DNA of 64,000 nucleotides, taken from assembly GCF_900444995.1 (NCBI RefSeq), contig NZ_UAPQ01000006.1, forward strand, positions 186,001 to 250,000, given 5' to 3'. Source of the stretch: Actinomyces bovis (GTDB lineage: Bacteria; Actinomycetota; Actinomycetes; Actinomycetales; Actinomycetaceae). The notes below the pieces were generated by a model, which was given only the letters and a program-made list of their open reading frames with translations, was not told the origin of the DNA and did not search any database. The first letter of the stretch is position 1; every line of letters starts with the position of its first letter. Shown here piece by piece: positions 20,695-29,192 of the stretch. The translations under genes and the position numbers were made by a program.

Positions 20695-21324
20695 ATGGCC
20701 CAGCAAGCAGCGGGCTGCGGGCAAAGCGCAGAGCTTGCCTCTGAATGCGGCCAGAAGACCCCTCAGCGCTCCAAGGCCTGCGGCCAGGAACCGGAGCCAC
20801 AGAGCTGCGGGCAGGTCGCCGAGCCAACGGGCTGTGGGCAGGCCGCCGCCCCTGACACCGCATCCACCTGCGGACTCAAGAAATCTGGGCACCAACCCCT
20901 GAACGCGCAGGAGATGGCCGCCTGGCGGGCCTTCCTCATGGCCTCCACCACCGTCACTGCCGCCTTGAACCATGAACTCGTGGACCGGGCCGGCATCTCC
21001 CTGCTCGAATACGAAATCCTGGTGCGCCTATCCGAGGCCCCGGAGCACACTCTGCGCATGAGCGCCCTAGCGCAAGACACCGCCCAGTCCCGCTCCCGCC
21101 TGACCCACACCGTCGTGCGCCTGGAGAAGACGGGGTACGTTGAGCGCAGCCTGTGCTCCTCAGACCGGCGTGGCGTCTACTGCCACCTCACCGAGGCGGG
21201 GACGCGGTTCCTGACTGAAACCGCCCCGCTGCATCTCGACGGCGTGCGCCGCCACGTAATCGACAAGCTCCCCGCCAGGAAGCTAATGGCGCTGGCCGAA
21301 CTGCTCGCACCCCTGGCCGACTAA
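20695..21324 (+). CDS. MarR-family regulator with six-fold Cys-Gly-Gln N-terminal repeat
   Basis: A 209-residue protein. Residues 75-205 form a MarR winged-helix domain: LEYEILVRLSEAPEHTLRMS, the recognition region SRSRLTHTVVRLEKTGYVER, and the wing SSDRRGVYCHLTEAG. The first 65 residues are extra: CGQ occurs at Cys 8, 18, 29, 38 and 47, with CGL at Cys 59, spaced 9-12 residues apart in Ala/Glu/Pro-rich sequence. The repeats use different codons (TGC GGG CAA, TGC GGC CAG, TGT GGG CAG), so this is not simple DNA slippage. Two further cysteines lie in the wing. A redox- or metal-sensing extension is an inference. No target gene is evident beside it. Confidence 0.88.
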   Translation: MAQQAAGCGQSAELASECGQKTPQRSKACGQEPEPQSCGQVAEPTGCGQAAAPDTASTCGLKKSGHQPLNAQEMAAWRAFLMASTTVTAALNHELVDRAGISLLEYEILVRLSEAPEHTLRMSALAQDTAQSRSRLTHTVVRLEKTGYVERSLCSSDRRGVYCHLTEAGTRFLTETAPLHLDGVRRHVIDKLPARKLMALAELLAPLAD

Positions 21325-21385
21325 GAGCTGCGCTGTCCCAAGCGCACTGGGAGCGCGGCTGCGCAAGGGTTGGCGACGCCGTCGC

Positions 21386-24300
21386 TCAGATACTTGGCAG
21401 CAGTGCCGCCAGTTGCGGCCATACCGCCGCGAAGGTCGGCAGCAGTGACTCCGGGGTGCTGGCGCCTCCGGGGGCAGGCACCTCCCAGCTCACACCGACG
21501 CCGGGGTGCAGCCGCACCCAACGCAGCTCAGAAGACTCACCATCACCGGGCAACAGCCGGTCCAGGGCCGGATCAGGGGGTGCCTGCGCCGCGAAAGTCG
21601 TGTAACTCCAGTCAGTGTGCTGCTGCACCTGGCAGTTGCCCAAGCGCAGCCAGGTGGCAGGCACCCCAGCCTCCTCCTCCAGCTCCCGCAGCGCCGCCTG
21701 CGCCGCATCCTCGCCGTCGGCAATGGCCCCACCCGGCAGCCCCCAAGTACCGCCGTGGTGGGTCCAGGCAGCACGGCGCTGCAACAGCACCTCCAGACCT
21801 GCCGAGGAGCGCCGCCACAGCAGCACTCCAGCAGCCCCGTTTAGCCCCCAATGGCGGCCCCCGCAGGCACAATCCACCCAGCCGTCACCGGGGTGACCGA
21901 GGCCGTCGACTTGCGCCAAGCCCAGCTTCTCCACGGGAACACTCTGCCCAAGCTGGGAGCTACCTGCCGGGTTGCTGCCTGCCCGGCCCTTGGCCGTCTG
22001 GCAGCTGTCTGCTGGCTCAACACCTTCCGACTGCCTGCCCGACCAACTCCTGCCAGCCTGATCGGCACCTACCAGTGCCTGCGCGATCCGTGCTCGCGTC
22101 TCCACGGGCGCAATTACCTCATCGACCCAGCCAAGCTCCACTGCCCGCGCCGCCGCCTCACTGTCCTCCTGCTCAGCCAAGAGCTGCGCCCGCAGCCTGG
22201 CCTCCGCCTCAGGCCCAACCTGGGCGGCAGCGGCCAGCTGACGGCGATGCACCAGCGCTACGGCACTGCCCGCATCCATCACGCCTATACGCCCCTGGGG
22301 CCAGGCCAGGGTCAGGGCACCGCTCAAAGGCTTAGAACCCAAAGCCACATAGGCCCCACCGTAGGCGCGCCGCGTCACCAGAGTTACCAGGCGGCAACCC
22401 CGGGCACGCAAGCCCGCATAGGCGCGCACCAGCGCCGCCCCGTGCCGCACCACCCCGGCAGCCTCCTGGGCGGGACCCGGCAGAAAACCAGGAGTGTCCA
22501 CCACAGTGAGCACCGGCAGCCCCAGATCCGCACACAACCCCAAGTGCTCCGTGACCTTCTGCGCCGCCTCAGGGGTCAGCGCCCCCGCCAACACCTGAGG
22601 CTGAGTGGCCACCAGCCCCACCGGCACGCCCTCCACCCGGGCCAGGGCAGTTACCACACTGGGCGCCCAATCCGGGCGCAACACCTCCAACTCACCGCGG
22701 TCCACCAGCGCTGCCAGCAGTCCCAGCACGTCATAAGGTTCGGCCTGGTCAGCAGGCACTAGCTGACAGATGTAACGGTCACCCGGGGTGGGTGCCAGAC
22801 CAGCACCGCCGCGCCGCAGCGGCAAAGCCCGTTGGCCTTGACGCCGCAAGGATGCGAAAGACACGAGCCGCCGAGCCGCCTGGAAAGCCGCCGCTTCATC
22901 AGGCACCCGCAAATGCGCGCTGCCAGACCGGGTGGCGTGCAACTCGGCTCCGCCCAGGGCTTCGGCGTCGATCCGCTCTCCTGTGGAGGCCGCCAATACT
23001 GCCGGGCCGGTCAGGAACAGGCGAGCAGTGCCTGCAACCATCACCAGCAGATCGGACAGGGCCGGGGAGTAGGCGGCGCCCCCGGCAGCCGCCCCCAGCA
23101 CCAAGCCGAGCTGTAACACCTGGCCGTGCGCACGCTGCTGCGCCGCAAGCAGCAGACCGACGCCCGCCAGAGCGTCCACGCCCTCCTGCACGCGGGCTCC
23201 GCCCCCATCCAACACCGAGACCACCGGCAAACCGTCAGCCACCGCCTGGTCAATTAACGCCGCCACCCGCCGCGCCCCAAGCAGACCAATAGTGCCGCCA
23301 CACAGAGTCGGATCCTGCACCCACAAGGCCACGGCTCGGCCAGCCAGCCGGGCCCGCGCCGTCAGCACGGCGTCGGCCTCAGCCAAGACTTCCAGCGAGC
23401 CCGGGTCCGCCAGGGCCTGCGCGCGGGCCAGCGCACTGCGTGCCTTTCCCGCCGGAGACGGCTCCGGTGCCGCCGGGCTCTGCGGGACAGGCGCCTGCGG
23501 GCGCAGCACCGCCAACAGGCTGCCAGCGGGCACCGCCTGCCCCACCTGCACGAAGACCTCCGTGACCATTGCGGCGGCGCTCGCGGGAACCGGCAGGCGC
23601 ATCTTCATGGCTTCCAGCACCACCACCTGCTCCCCAGCAGTCACCTGACTCGTCACCGGGCGCACAGCCACGCAGGTGCCTGCCAGTGGGGCGCGCAGCT
23701 CCAGCAGCTGCTCCGCTTCTGGGGGCGCTGGCTGGCTAGTCGCCGGTGCTGCGCTGGCCGTCGGTGCATTGGCCGGTGTGGGTGTGCTGACCGACGCCAG
23801 GGCCGACGCTGCTTTGCTGACCGACGCCGGGGCCGGCGCCAGTGCGCTATTGGCCGCTGTTTCGCTGGCCGAGGCCGCAGCTACGCAGTCTCCCAGCAGT
23901 TCCTCCTCCAGCCAGCGCGTGCTGAGCTGAGCCGCCTGCACAGCGGGCGCCGCCAGTACCTTCTGCAGCAGGGGTGCCAAGGTCTGCGTGCCACGAACCT
24001 CAACCTCCGCGAGCGCCTCCTGGGCCAGCTCCAGGGCCGCCTGACGGGTCGGCGCGGCAGCTGCCAGCAAGGCCAGTGGCTCAGAAAAAGCCGGCTGCAA
24101 GGCGTCCCCCGGGAAGGTGCCCCGCTGCACGCGCAAATGCGCACCGGGTACCTTCCCCGCAGCCACTTGGGCCCGCAGTGAGGCGGTAGACAAGGGCAGG
24201 TTGGCGTGCCGCAGCACCCCGGCCTGTGGCAGCAGGCGCTCCGGGTCTTCCGCATATAAGCGCAACTCGACGGCATGTCCGCGCACCGGCACCACCGGCT

Positions 24301-25417
24301 TCTGCGGCGCTAGCCCCCCATCAGTGGACCCCGCTGCAGCCAGCCAGGCGTTACCAAGCGACGCAGAATCGGCAACAAGCCTGCCGGACTTGCCCGCCTG
24401 CTCCGCATCGGCCTGCATCGCCGTCGCCATCTGCCCACCAACCGGTGCCTGCCAACCAGCCTGTGCCATAGCGCGCTGAGCACCCAAGACGGCCTCCTCC
24501 AAGGTGGCGCCCTCCGCCAATGCCAACTGCGCCGCCACTAGGTCCACCCCAGTGACCTCCTCAGTGACCGCATGCTCCACCTGCAGGCGAGCATTCACCT
24601 CCAGCAGCAATGGTTCGCCGCACGCAGGCAACAGGAACTCGCAGGTGGCGACGCCCCGCAGCGCTGCAGCGGCCAGCAGGCGGCGCGTGGCCTGCAGCAT
24701 GACCGCCTCCACCTCAGCCGACAATCCTGGCGCCGGTGCCTCCTCCAACAGCTTCTGGGAGCGGCGCTGCACCGAACACTCCCGCGTACCCAGAGTCACC
24801 ACGCGCCCCTGGCCGTCAGCTAGCGCCTGCACCTCAATATGCCGCGCTGGCACCACCGCTTCCTGCAACAGCAAGGACCCCAGCCCGGCGGCCCGCTCCC
24901 AAGCTTCCTGCGCCTGCACCACGCCGGATACAGGCACCACCCCGCGCCCGCCTCCACCGTGCACCGGTTTGAGCACTCCCGGGCCACCGAGCTCCGCCAG
25001 CGCGGCCTGCAGCGCCGCCAGATCAGGCAGCGGCGCCCACACTCGCGGGACTGGCAGGCCTAGGCGCAGCGCCAGCTCCGCCAGCAAAGTCTTATCTGTC
25101 AGTGCCGTCAGCACCTCCGGGGCAGGCCCCGCCCAGACCAACCCGGCCTCCATACAGCCCTGGGCCAACTCCGCGTTCTCCGCCGCAAAACCCACCCCCG
25201 GGTGCACCCCGGCGGCACCGAACTCCCGCGCCGCAGCCAGGAGCGCCGAAACATCCTCATAAGCCGGCACCAGCGCCGCATCGCCCAAGGCCCGAGTCCA
25301 GCCCGCATCCCGCTCAGCTGCCGTAAACACTCCCACCGGCTCCCAGCCGCAGCGCCGCGCGGAAGCTGCGACCCGCACCGCCGTCAGGCCCCGGCCAGCA
25401 ATCAGCAGGCGCCTCAC
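21386..25417 (-). CDS. single-chain acyl-CoA carboxylase (BC-BCCP-CT) fused to a Nudix hydrolase
   Basis: A 1343-residue multidomain enzyme. Biotin carboxylase occupies about residues 1-470 (RECSVQRRSQKLLEEAPAPG; EVNARLQVEH near 273), with an extra stretch of about 50 residues before RGHAVELRLYAEDP. An Ala/Pro-rich linker leads to the biotin carrier domain, with EAMKM near residue 605. Carboxyltransferase follows (about 640-1180: VSVLDGGGARVQEGVDAL; VVDTPGFLPGPAQEAAGVVR). After a 50-residue linker comes a complete Nudix domain whose box runs from GGAIADGE to RELEEEAG (about 1227-1250). GTG 25417 overlaps the maf stop as GTGA behind AGGTGGGG. The BC-BCCP-CT order resembles the single-chain long-chain acyl-CoA carboxylase of Mycobacterium avium. 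The Nudix fusion is unusual; substrate unknown. Confidence 0.9.
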   Translation of the reverse strand: MRRLLIAGRGLTAVRVAASARRCGWEPVGVFTAAERDAGWTRALGDAALVPAYEDVSALLAAAREFGAAGVHPGVGFAAENAELAQGCMEAGLVWAGPAPEVLTALTDKTLLAELALRLGLPVPRVWAPLPDLAALQAALAELGGPGVLKPVHGGGGRGVVPVSGVVQAQEAWERAAGLGSLLLQEAVVPARHIEVQALADGQGRVVTLGTRECSVQRRSQKLLEEAPAPGLSAEVEAVMLQATRRLLAAAALRGVATCEFLLPACGEPLLLEVNARLQVEHAVTEEVTGVDLVAAQLALAEGATLEEAVLGAQRAMAQAGWQAPVGGQMATAMQADAEQAGKSGRLVADSASLGNAWLAAAGSTDGGLAPQKPVVPVRGHAVELRLYAEDPERLLPQAGVLRHANLPLSTASLRAQVAAGKVPGAHLRVQRGTFPGDALQPAFSEPLALLAAAAPTRQAALELAQEALAEVEVRGTQTLAPLLQKVLAAPAVQAAQLSTRWLEEELLGDCVAAASASETAANSALAPAPASVSKAASALASVSTPTPANAPTASAAPATSQPAPPEAEQLLELRAPLAGTCVAVRPVTSQVTAGEQVVVLEAMKMRLPVPASAAAMVTEVFVQVGQAVPAGSLLAVLRPQAPVPQSPAAPEPSPAGKARSALARAQALADPGSLEVLAEADAVLTARARLAGRAVALWVQDPTLCGGTIGLLGARRVAALIDQAVADGLPVVSVLDGGGARVQEGVDALAGVGLLLAAQQRAHGQVLQLGLVLGAAAGGAAYSPALSDLLVMVAGTARLFLTGPAVLAASTGERIDAEALGGAELHATRSGSAHLRVPDEAAAFQAARRLVSFASLRRQGQRALPLRRGGAGLAPTPGDRYICQLVPADQAEPYDVLGLLAALVDRGELEVLRPDWAPSVVTALARVEGVPVGLVATQPQVLAGALTPEAAQKVTEHLGLCADLGLPVLTVVDTPGFLPGPAQEAAGVVRHGAALVRAYAGLRARGCRLVTLVTRRAYGGAYVALGSKPLSGALTLAWPQGRIGVMDAGSAVALVHRRQLAAAAQVGPEAEARLRAQLLAEQEDSEAAARAVELGWVDEVIAPVETRARIAQALVGADQAGRSWSGRQSEGVEPADSCQTAKGRAGSNPAGSSQLGQSVPVEKLGLAQVDGLGHPGDGWVDCACGGRHWGLNGAAGVLLWRRSSAGLEVLLQRRAAWTHHGGTWGLPGGAIADGEDAAQAALRELEEEAGVPATWLRLGNCQVQQHTDWSYTTFAAQAPPDPALDRLLPGDGESSELRWVRLHPGVGVSWEVPAPGGASTPESLLPTFAAVWPQLAALLPSI

Positions 25418-26085
25418 GCCGCCCCACCTGAGCGCGTCCACAGCTCCGTCCAAGTCACGCCCAACTGCGCCAGCAGACGCCGCAACAAAGGCAAGGACAA
25501 GCCCACCACCCCATGCGGGTCGCCTTCAATCGACTCAATAAAGGCCCCGCCCAGGCCATCAATCGTGAAGGCTCCCGCACACCACTGCGGTTCCCCGGAG
25601 GCCGCGTAGGCCTCAATCTCCGCCAGCGTCGGCTCCCCAAAGTGCACCACCCCGGAGCTCACGCCCGCCGCCGTCGCCCCATCGGCCACACGCACCAGAA
25701 AATGCCCGGAGTGCAACACCGCGGTGCGCCCCCGCATGGCCAACCAGCGCTCGCGGACCTTCTCCGGGCTGCCCGGCTTGCCCAGCACCTGCCCGTCTAG
25801 CTCCAACATGGAGTCACAGCCGACGACGACGCAGCCACCCGCCCCAGCGGCCTCTGCCACCTCCTGCGGCGTCAAATGAGCAGCTACATCTAGGGCCTTT
25901 GCCGCCGCAAGCGCTTGCACCTGCTCGGCCGGGGTGGGGGCGGGCCGGGCGGACTGTTGGTGCTGCGCTGCCAGCTCCGCCAGGACCGTCGGCTCATCCA
26001 CCTGTGAGACCCGTACCAGCGGCTCCACCCCCGCCGCGCGCAGGGTGGACAGACGACCAGGGGACTGGGAGGCAAGCACAAGCAC
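25414..26085 (-). CDS. maf: Maf-family nucleotide pyrophosphatase
   Basis: A 223-residue Maf/YceF-type nucleoside triphosphate pyrophosphatase, which hydrolyses non-canonical nucleotides to their monophosphates. It begins MLVLASQSPGRLSTLRAAGV (the SQSPGR signature); VVGCDSMLELDGQVLGKPG supplies the catalytic Asp region and AFTIDGLGGAFIESIEGDP the C-terminal motif. The start GTG 26085 has a TAGGCT -10 hexamer six bases upstream on the minus strand. The stop overlaps the carboxylase start by four bases, so the two are coupled. In many actinobacteria maf also lies beside acyl-CoA carboxylase genes. Confidence 0.93.
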   Translation of the reverse strand: MLVLASQSPGRLSTLRAAGVEPLVRVSQVDEPTVLAELAAQHQQSARPAPTPAEQVQALAAAKALDVAAHLTPQEVAEAAGAGGCVVVGCDSMLELDGQVLGKPGSPEKVRERWLAMRGRTAVLHSGHFLVRVADGATAAGVSSGVVHFGEPTLAEIEAYAASGEPQWCAGAFTIDGLGGAFIESIEGDPHGVVGLSLPLLRRLLAQLGVTWTELWTRSGGAA

Positions 26086-26091
26086 GCTCTG

Positions 26092-26097
26092 AGCCTA
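26092..26097 (-). promoter_or_regulatory. -10 hexamer TAGGCT of the maf leaderless promoter
   Basis: Reading the minus strand, TAGGCT ends six bases before the maf GTG at 26085. No Shine-Dalgarno sequence is present. The hexamer is identical to that of the divergent birA gene. Confidence 0.55.
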
Positions 26098-26203
26098 GCC
26101 ACCTAGGCGGCGGCGTCGGTGCCCGCGTCCGGGTGCTATCCCTCCCGCCCGCTGCTGGCCAGTGGCAGCGAGGCTCACTGCGGGGCAGTAGCCGGGGCGG
26201 CGA

Positions 26204-26209
26204 TAGGCT
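26204..26209 (+). promoter_or_regulatory. -10 hexamer TAGGCT of the birA leaderless promoter
   Basis: TAGGCT lies six bases before ATG 26216, with no ribosome site between them. The 130-base interval with the divergent maf gene holds both promoters. Confidence 0.55.
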
Positions 26210-26215
26210 TAACCC

Positions 26216-27160
26216 ATGACTTCCGTCCCTGCTCATATAGCATCCCCATGGTCGCGTCGCAGCGTGGTGGAGCGCACCGGCTCCACCAACGACGACCTGC
26301 GCGTCGCACTCAGCAGCCCAGACGGCACCCTCAACCCGGCCAGCCTGGCCCTATGGCCGCACCTATCCGTTCTGCGCGCCCAAGCGCAGACTGCCGGGCG
26401 GGGACGCGCCGACCACCAGTGGGTGACACCCCCACACGGTGCCCTGCTGGCCTCCATAGTGCTGCGACCTTTAGTGCCCGCAGCGCAGCTGGCCTGGCTG
26501 TCCTTGCTGACCGGACTGGCTCTGCGCGATGCCCTAGCGCCGCTGGTGAGCACCACCGCTTGGACCCTGCACACCAAATGGCCCAATGACCTGGTGGCCC
26601 TGCCTACGGACGGGCAAGAAGTAGCCCAGGTGGAGGGCTGGGGGAGCGCCCGCAAAGTTGCGGGAGTGCTCACCGAACTAGTGGCCCCAGCCGGCGGGCT
26701 AAGCAGCGAGGCACCTGCCCGCCGGGAGTTGGCGGGCGCCGTCGTCGTCGGAATTGGGGTCAACTTGGGCCAAAACGCCGCCGAATTGCCGGTGCCCTGG
26801 GCAGCCTCCCTAAGGACCCTAGGCGTCCAGCCGCCCGCGGGCACTTGGGATGCCGACGCCGTCCTGGACCGCATCGGGCAGGCGCTGACTGCGCGCCTGG
26901 ACCAGTGGGAGGCGGCTGGGGGAGACCCAGGCCGCGGCGGCGCCAGCCTGGGGGCGCAGTTACGCGAGGCCTGCATCACCTTGGGACAGCAGGTGCGCGT
27001 AACAATTCCCGGCCTGCGTCAAGCGGTTGTCGGCCGTGTGACTGACTTGGAACCTGGGCTGGTGCTGACCGATTCCTCCGGGAATAGGCAAGTCATTGCG
27101 GCTGGTGACGTCCTGAGTGTGCCACACCAGGATGTGATCTGGGATACCCTAGCGCGGTGA
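26216..27160 (+). CDS. birA: biotin-[acetyl-CoA carboxylase] ligase
   Basis: A 314-residue biotin protein ligase that attaches biotin to the carrier-domain lysine of biotin-dependent carboxylases. The active-site segments VERTGSTNDDL, AQTAGRGRADH and TKWPNDLVAL are visible, followed by VVGIGVNLGQN and the C-terminal SH3-like domain. There is no N-terminal DNA-binding domain, so it is a group I ligase and not a repressor. It diverges from the maf/carboxylase operon and is the likely modifier of that carboxylase. The stop overlaps the next gene (GTGA). Confidence 0.95.
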   Translation: MTSVPAHIASPWSRRSVVERTGSTNDDLRVALSSPDGTLNPASLALWPHLSVLRAQAQTAGRGRADHQWVTPPHGALLASIVLRPLVPAAQLAWLSLLTGLALRDALAPLVSTTAWTLHTKWPNDLVALPTDGQEVAQVEGWGSARKVAGVLTELVAPAGGLSSEAPARRELAGAVVVGIGVNLGQNAAELPVPWAASLRTLGVQPPAGTWDADAVLDRIGQALTARLDQWEAAGGDPGRGGASLGAQLREACITLGQQVRVTIPGLRQAVVGRVTDLEPGLVLTDSSGNRQVIAAGDVLSVPHQDVIWDTLAR

Positions 27161-28338
27161 GCATGGAGCGTAAGGAACCGAGCGAAGAGCTCGGGGGGAT
27201 AGGAGCGGGCCCAGTCACCCCTGACGCTGCCTTCAGCCCTGCCGCTGCTCACGTCGCCCCTGAGCCCGAATCCACCGGTGGTAAACACAGTGCCGGAGCC
27301 GCTGAGCAAGCCGCCCCCAGAGGCGCTCACGCCGCCCCCGCGCAGAACTCAACTGCTTGTAGTCAGGAAGCCCTGCTCGGTGGGAAACCCATCTATGACC
27401 TGGAGGCCTTTGCCCAGCAGGCTGGCGTGGAACTCAGCAGTGCCGAACGCTTCTGGCGGGCCATGGGCTTTGCGGACACCAACCCCGGTGAAGTGCTCTT
27501 CACTGACCAGGACGTGCAGGCCCTCAAGGGCGTAACCCAGATGATTAACGACAGGCGGGTCTCCAGCGCCACTCTCAACGAGTTGCTGCGCGCCCAGTCC
27601 TACACCATGGACCGCCTGGTGCTGTGGCAGTTGGAGGCCTTCGTCTCCGAGGTCTCCCGGCGGCTCCAACTGGATGACTCAACTGCGCGCCTGCTGTGCC
27701 TGGAGCACGCTGAGGAAGCGATCGAGCCGCTGCTGCAACAAGTCACCTACGCCTGGAAACGCCACCTGGCGGCGCTGCTGTGTCGCACGGCAGATGAGGT
27801 GGCCCGCCGCAGTCAGGAGGAGGTCGGGCGGAACCTTTACCCACTGACCCGCTCCCTGGGCTTCGTGGATATCGTTTCCTTTACCAAACGGGCCCAGTCC
27901 ATGAACGTCTCTGACCTGACCAATATGCTCAATGACTTTGAGTCGACGGCGCGGGATGTGGTCACTTCTCGCGGCGCCCGGGTGGTTAAGACCATTGGGG
28001 ACGCCGTCATGTACATTGCCGACGACCTGCCTACCGCCGCCGACGTCGTAACCGCGCTGGTCGATGAACTGCAGGCCGGCCCGGACATGCTGTTAGTGCG
28101 CGCCAGCCTGGTCAATGGGCGCGTGGTCTCCCGCTCCGGGGACGTCTTTGGGCCCACGGTTAACTTGGCTTCCCGCCTGGTGGATACTGCGGCCCCCGGT
28201 GGCATCCGCATGGATGAGGCGACGGCGTTGGCGCTGGTGAACGGCCCGGCGGGCGCTCGCTACCGGGTGCGGCCCTGCCACGAGGTGGTGGTGCGCGGGC
28301 TGGGGCAGATCGTCCCGTGGGAGTTGGAACGGGCCTAA
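27157..28338 (+). CDS. class III adenylate/guanylate cyclase with N-terminal regulatory domain
   Basis: A 393-residue cyclase. The C-terminal catalytic domain has the metal-binding aspartates in FVDIVSFTKRAQ (near residue 237) and KTIGDAVMY (near 282), then GRVVSRSGDVFGPTVNLASRL. The N-terminal helical region (about 70-230; YDLEAFAQQAGVE, LLRAQSYTMDRLVLWQLE) resembles the autoinhibitory, pH-responsive module of mycobacterial Rv1264-type cyclases. A Pro/Ala-rich disordered leader covers the first 60 residues. Probably cytoplasmic, as no membrane helix is seen. It starts with GTG overlapping the birA stop; ATG 27163 is alternative. ATP versus GTP preference is not determined. Confidence 0.9.
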   Translation: MSMERKEPSEELGGIGAGPVTPDAAFSPAAAHVAPEPESTGGKHSAGAAEQAAPRGAHAAPAQNSTACSQEALLGGKPIYDLEAFAQQAGVELSSAERFWRAMGFADTNPGEVLFTDQDVQALKGVTQMINDRRVSSATLNELLRAQSYTMDRLVLWQLEAFVSEVSRRLQLDDSTARLLCLEHAEEAIEPLLQQVTYAWKRHLAALLCRTADEVARRSQEEVGRNLYPLTRSLGFVDIVSFTKRAQSMNVSDLTNMLNDFESTARDVVTSRGARVVKTIGDAVMYIADDLPTAADVVTALVDELQAGPDMLLVRASLVNGRVVSRSGDVFGPTVNLASRLVDTAAPGGIRMDEATALALVNGPAGARYRVRPCHEVVVRGLGQIVPWELERA

Positions 28339-28390
28339 GCGAGCTGCTCAATTCCCCGGCTGGCACTGGGGTATACCTTTGGAAACCCTG

Positions 28391-28407
28391 GGAGATTACT
28401 GATCTCC
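28391..28407. promoter_or_regulatory. inverted repeat upstream of the response-regulator promoter
   Basis: A perfect 6-bp inverted repeat, GGAGAT-TACTG-ATCTCC, lies about 12 bases upstream of the -35 box of the next gene. It may be a regulator site or part of a terminator of the cyclase gene; there is no T tract. Confidence 0.3.
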
Positions 28408-28419
28408 TCCTCGGAAAGG

Positions 28420-28448
28420 ATGACGGTCCTAGGAACGTCGCCTAGTAT
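28420..28448 (+). promoter_or_regulatory. leaderless promoter of the two-component operon
   Basis: A -35-like ATGACG (28420-28425), a 17-base spacer, and a -10 TAGTAT (28443-28448). The GTG start at 28456 follows after seven bases, so the transcript would begin at the start codon. The ATG at 28420, which could be taken as the start, is part of the -35 box. Confidence 0.6.
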
Positions 28449-28455
28449 CAAAAGC

Positions 28456-29127
28456 GTGACTACTGTGCTTCTCGTTGAGGACGATCCCGCTATCTCGGAG
28501 CCCCTTGCTCGGGCTTTTGGCCGTGAGGGCTACGAGGTGCTCACCCATGGAACCGGCAACGGCGCTCTGGCGGAGGTTGCCCGGGCCGACATCATTGTGC
28601 TGGACCTCGGTCTGCCGGATATTGACGGCCTAGATGTGGCCCGGCAGGTGCGCTCCCAGGGGCTGACCACCCCCATCTTGATGCTCACCGCCCGCAGCGA
28701 GGAGACCGACCAGATCGTCGGTCTGGATGCTGGCGCGGATGACTACGTCACCAAGCCCTTCCGCCTGGCCGAGCTGCTAGCCCGCGTCCGCGCCCAGGTG
28801 CGCCGCGCCTCCGGAGAGACCATTGAGGAGACCCTCACTGCCGGTGAGATCAAGGTGGATGTTGCCGCCCGCCGCGCCTTCGTGGGTAGCCGCGAACTGC
28901 AGCTGACCACCCGCGAGTTTGAACTGTTGCGGGTGCTGGTGCGGGGCGCCGGCCAGGTCCTGGCTACTGAGGACGTGCTCAAAGAAGTCTGGGGTGAAGA
29001 CCCGACCGGCAATGAGCAGGCCTTGGAGATGCATGTGACCTGGCTGCGCCGCAAGCTCGGTGACGACGCCGATGCCCCCACCATCCTCCTGACTGAAGAA
29101 GGTGGCTACCGCCTGGTAGCGGCCTGA
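28456..29127 (+). CDS. OmpR-family response regulator
   Basis: A 223-residue response regulator. Receiver domain residues 1-118: acidic pocket EDD at 8-10, phosphate acceptor D50 in VLDLGLPD, and the conserved lysine in ADDYVTKPFR. The C-terminal winged helix of the OmpR/PhoB type includes LTTREFELLRVLVRG and the recognition region LEMHVTWLRRKLG. It starts at GTG 28456, where receiver homology begins; the longer frame from ATG 28420 adds 12 unrelated residues and has only one base after its putative ribosome site. It is followed by its sensor kinase. Target genes are not evident. Confidence 0.94.
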   Translation: MTTVLLVEDDPAISEPLARAFGREGYEVLTHGTGNGALAEVARADIIVLDLGLPDIDGLDVARQVRSQGLTTPILMLTARSEETDQIVGLDAGADDYVTKPFRLAELLARVRAQVRRASGETIEETLTAGEIKVDVAARRAFVGSRELQLTTREFELLRVLVRGAGQVLATEDVLKEVWGEDPTGNEQALEMHVTWLRRKLGDDADAPTILLTEEGGYRLVAA

Positions 29128-29139
29128 GCCGTCTGCTCC

Positions 29140-29172
29140 GCCCGGCAGTTGCCCGCCTGTTAACTGCCGGGC
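29140..29172 (+). terminator. intercistronic hairpin between regulator and kinase genes
   Basis: A perfect 11-bp inverted repeat, GCCCGGCAGTT (29140-29150) and AACTGCCGGGC (29162-29172), with an 11-base loop. It lies in the 65-base gap between the two genes. Without a T tract it is more likely an attenuator or mRNA-stability element than a full terminator. Confidence 0.5.
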
Positions 29173-29192
29173 CATGACCCTAAGGAGGGCGC

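Noticed and set aside
21386..22000. Nudix domain as a separate gene
   Set aside because: No stop codon separates it from the carboxyltransferase, and no start with a ribosome site was found in the linker; kept as a fusion.
28420..28455. ATG 28420 as the start of the response regulator
   Set aside because: The ATG is part of a -35-like box; its upstream purine run is only one base away, and receiver homology begins at GTG 28456.
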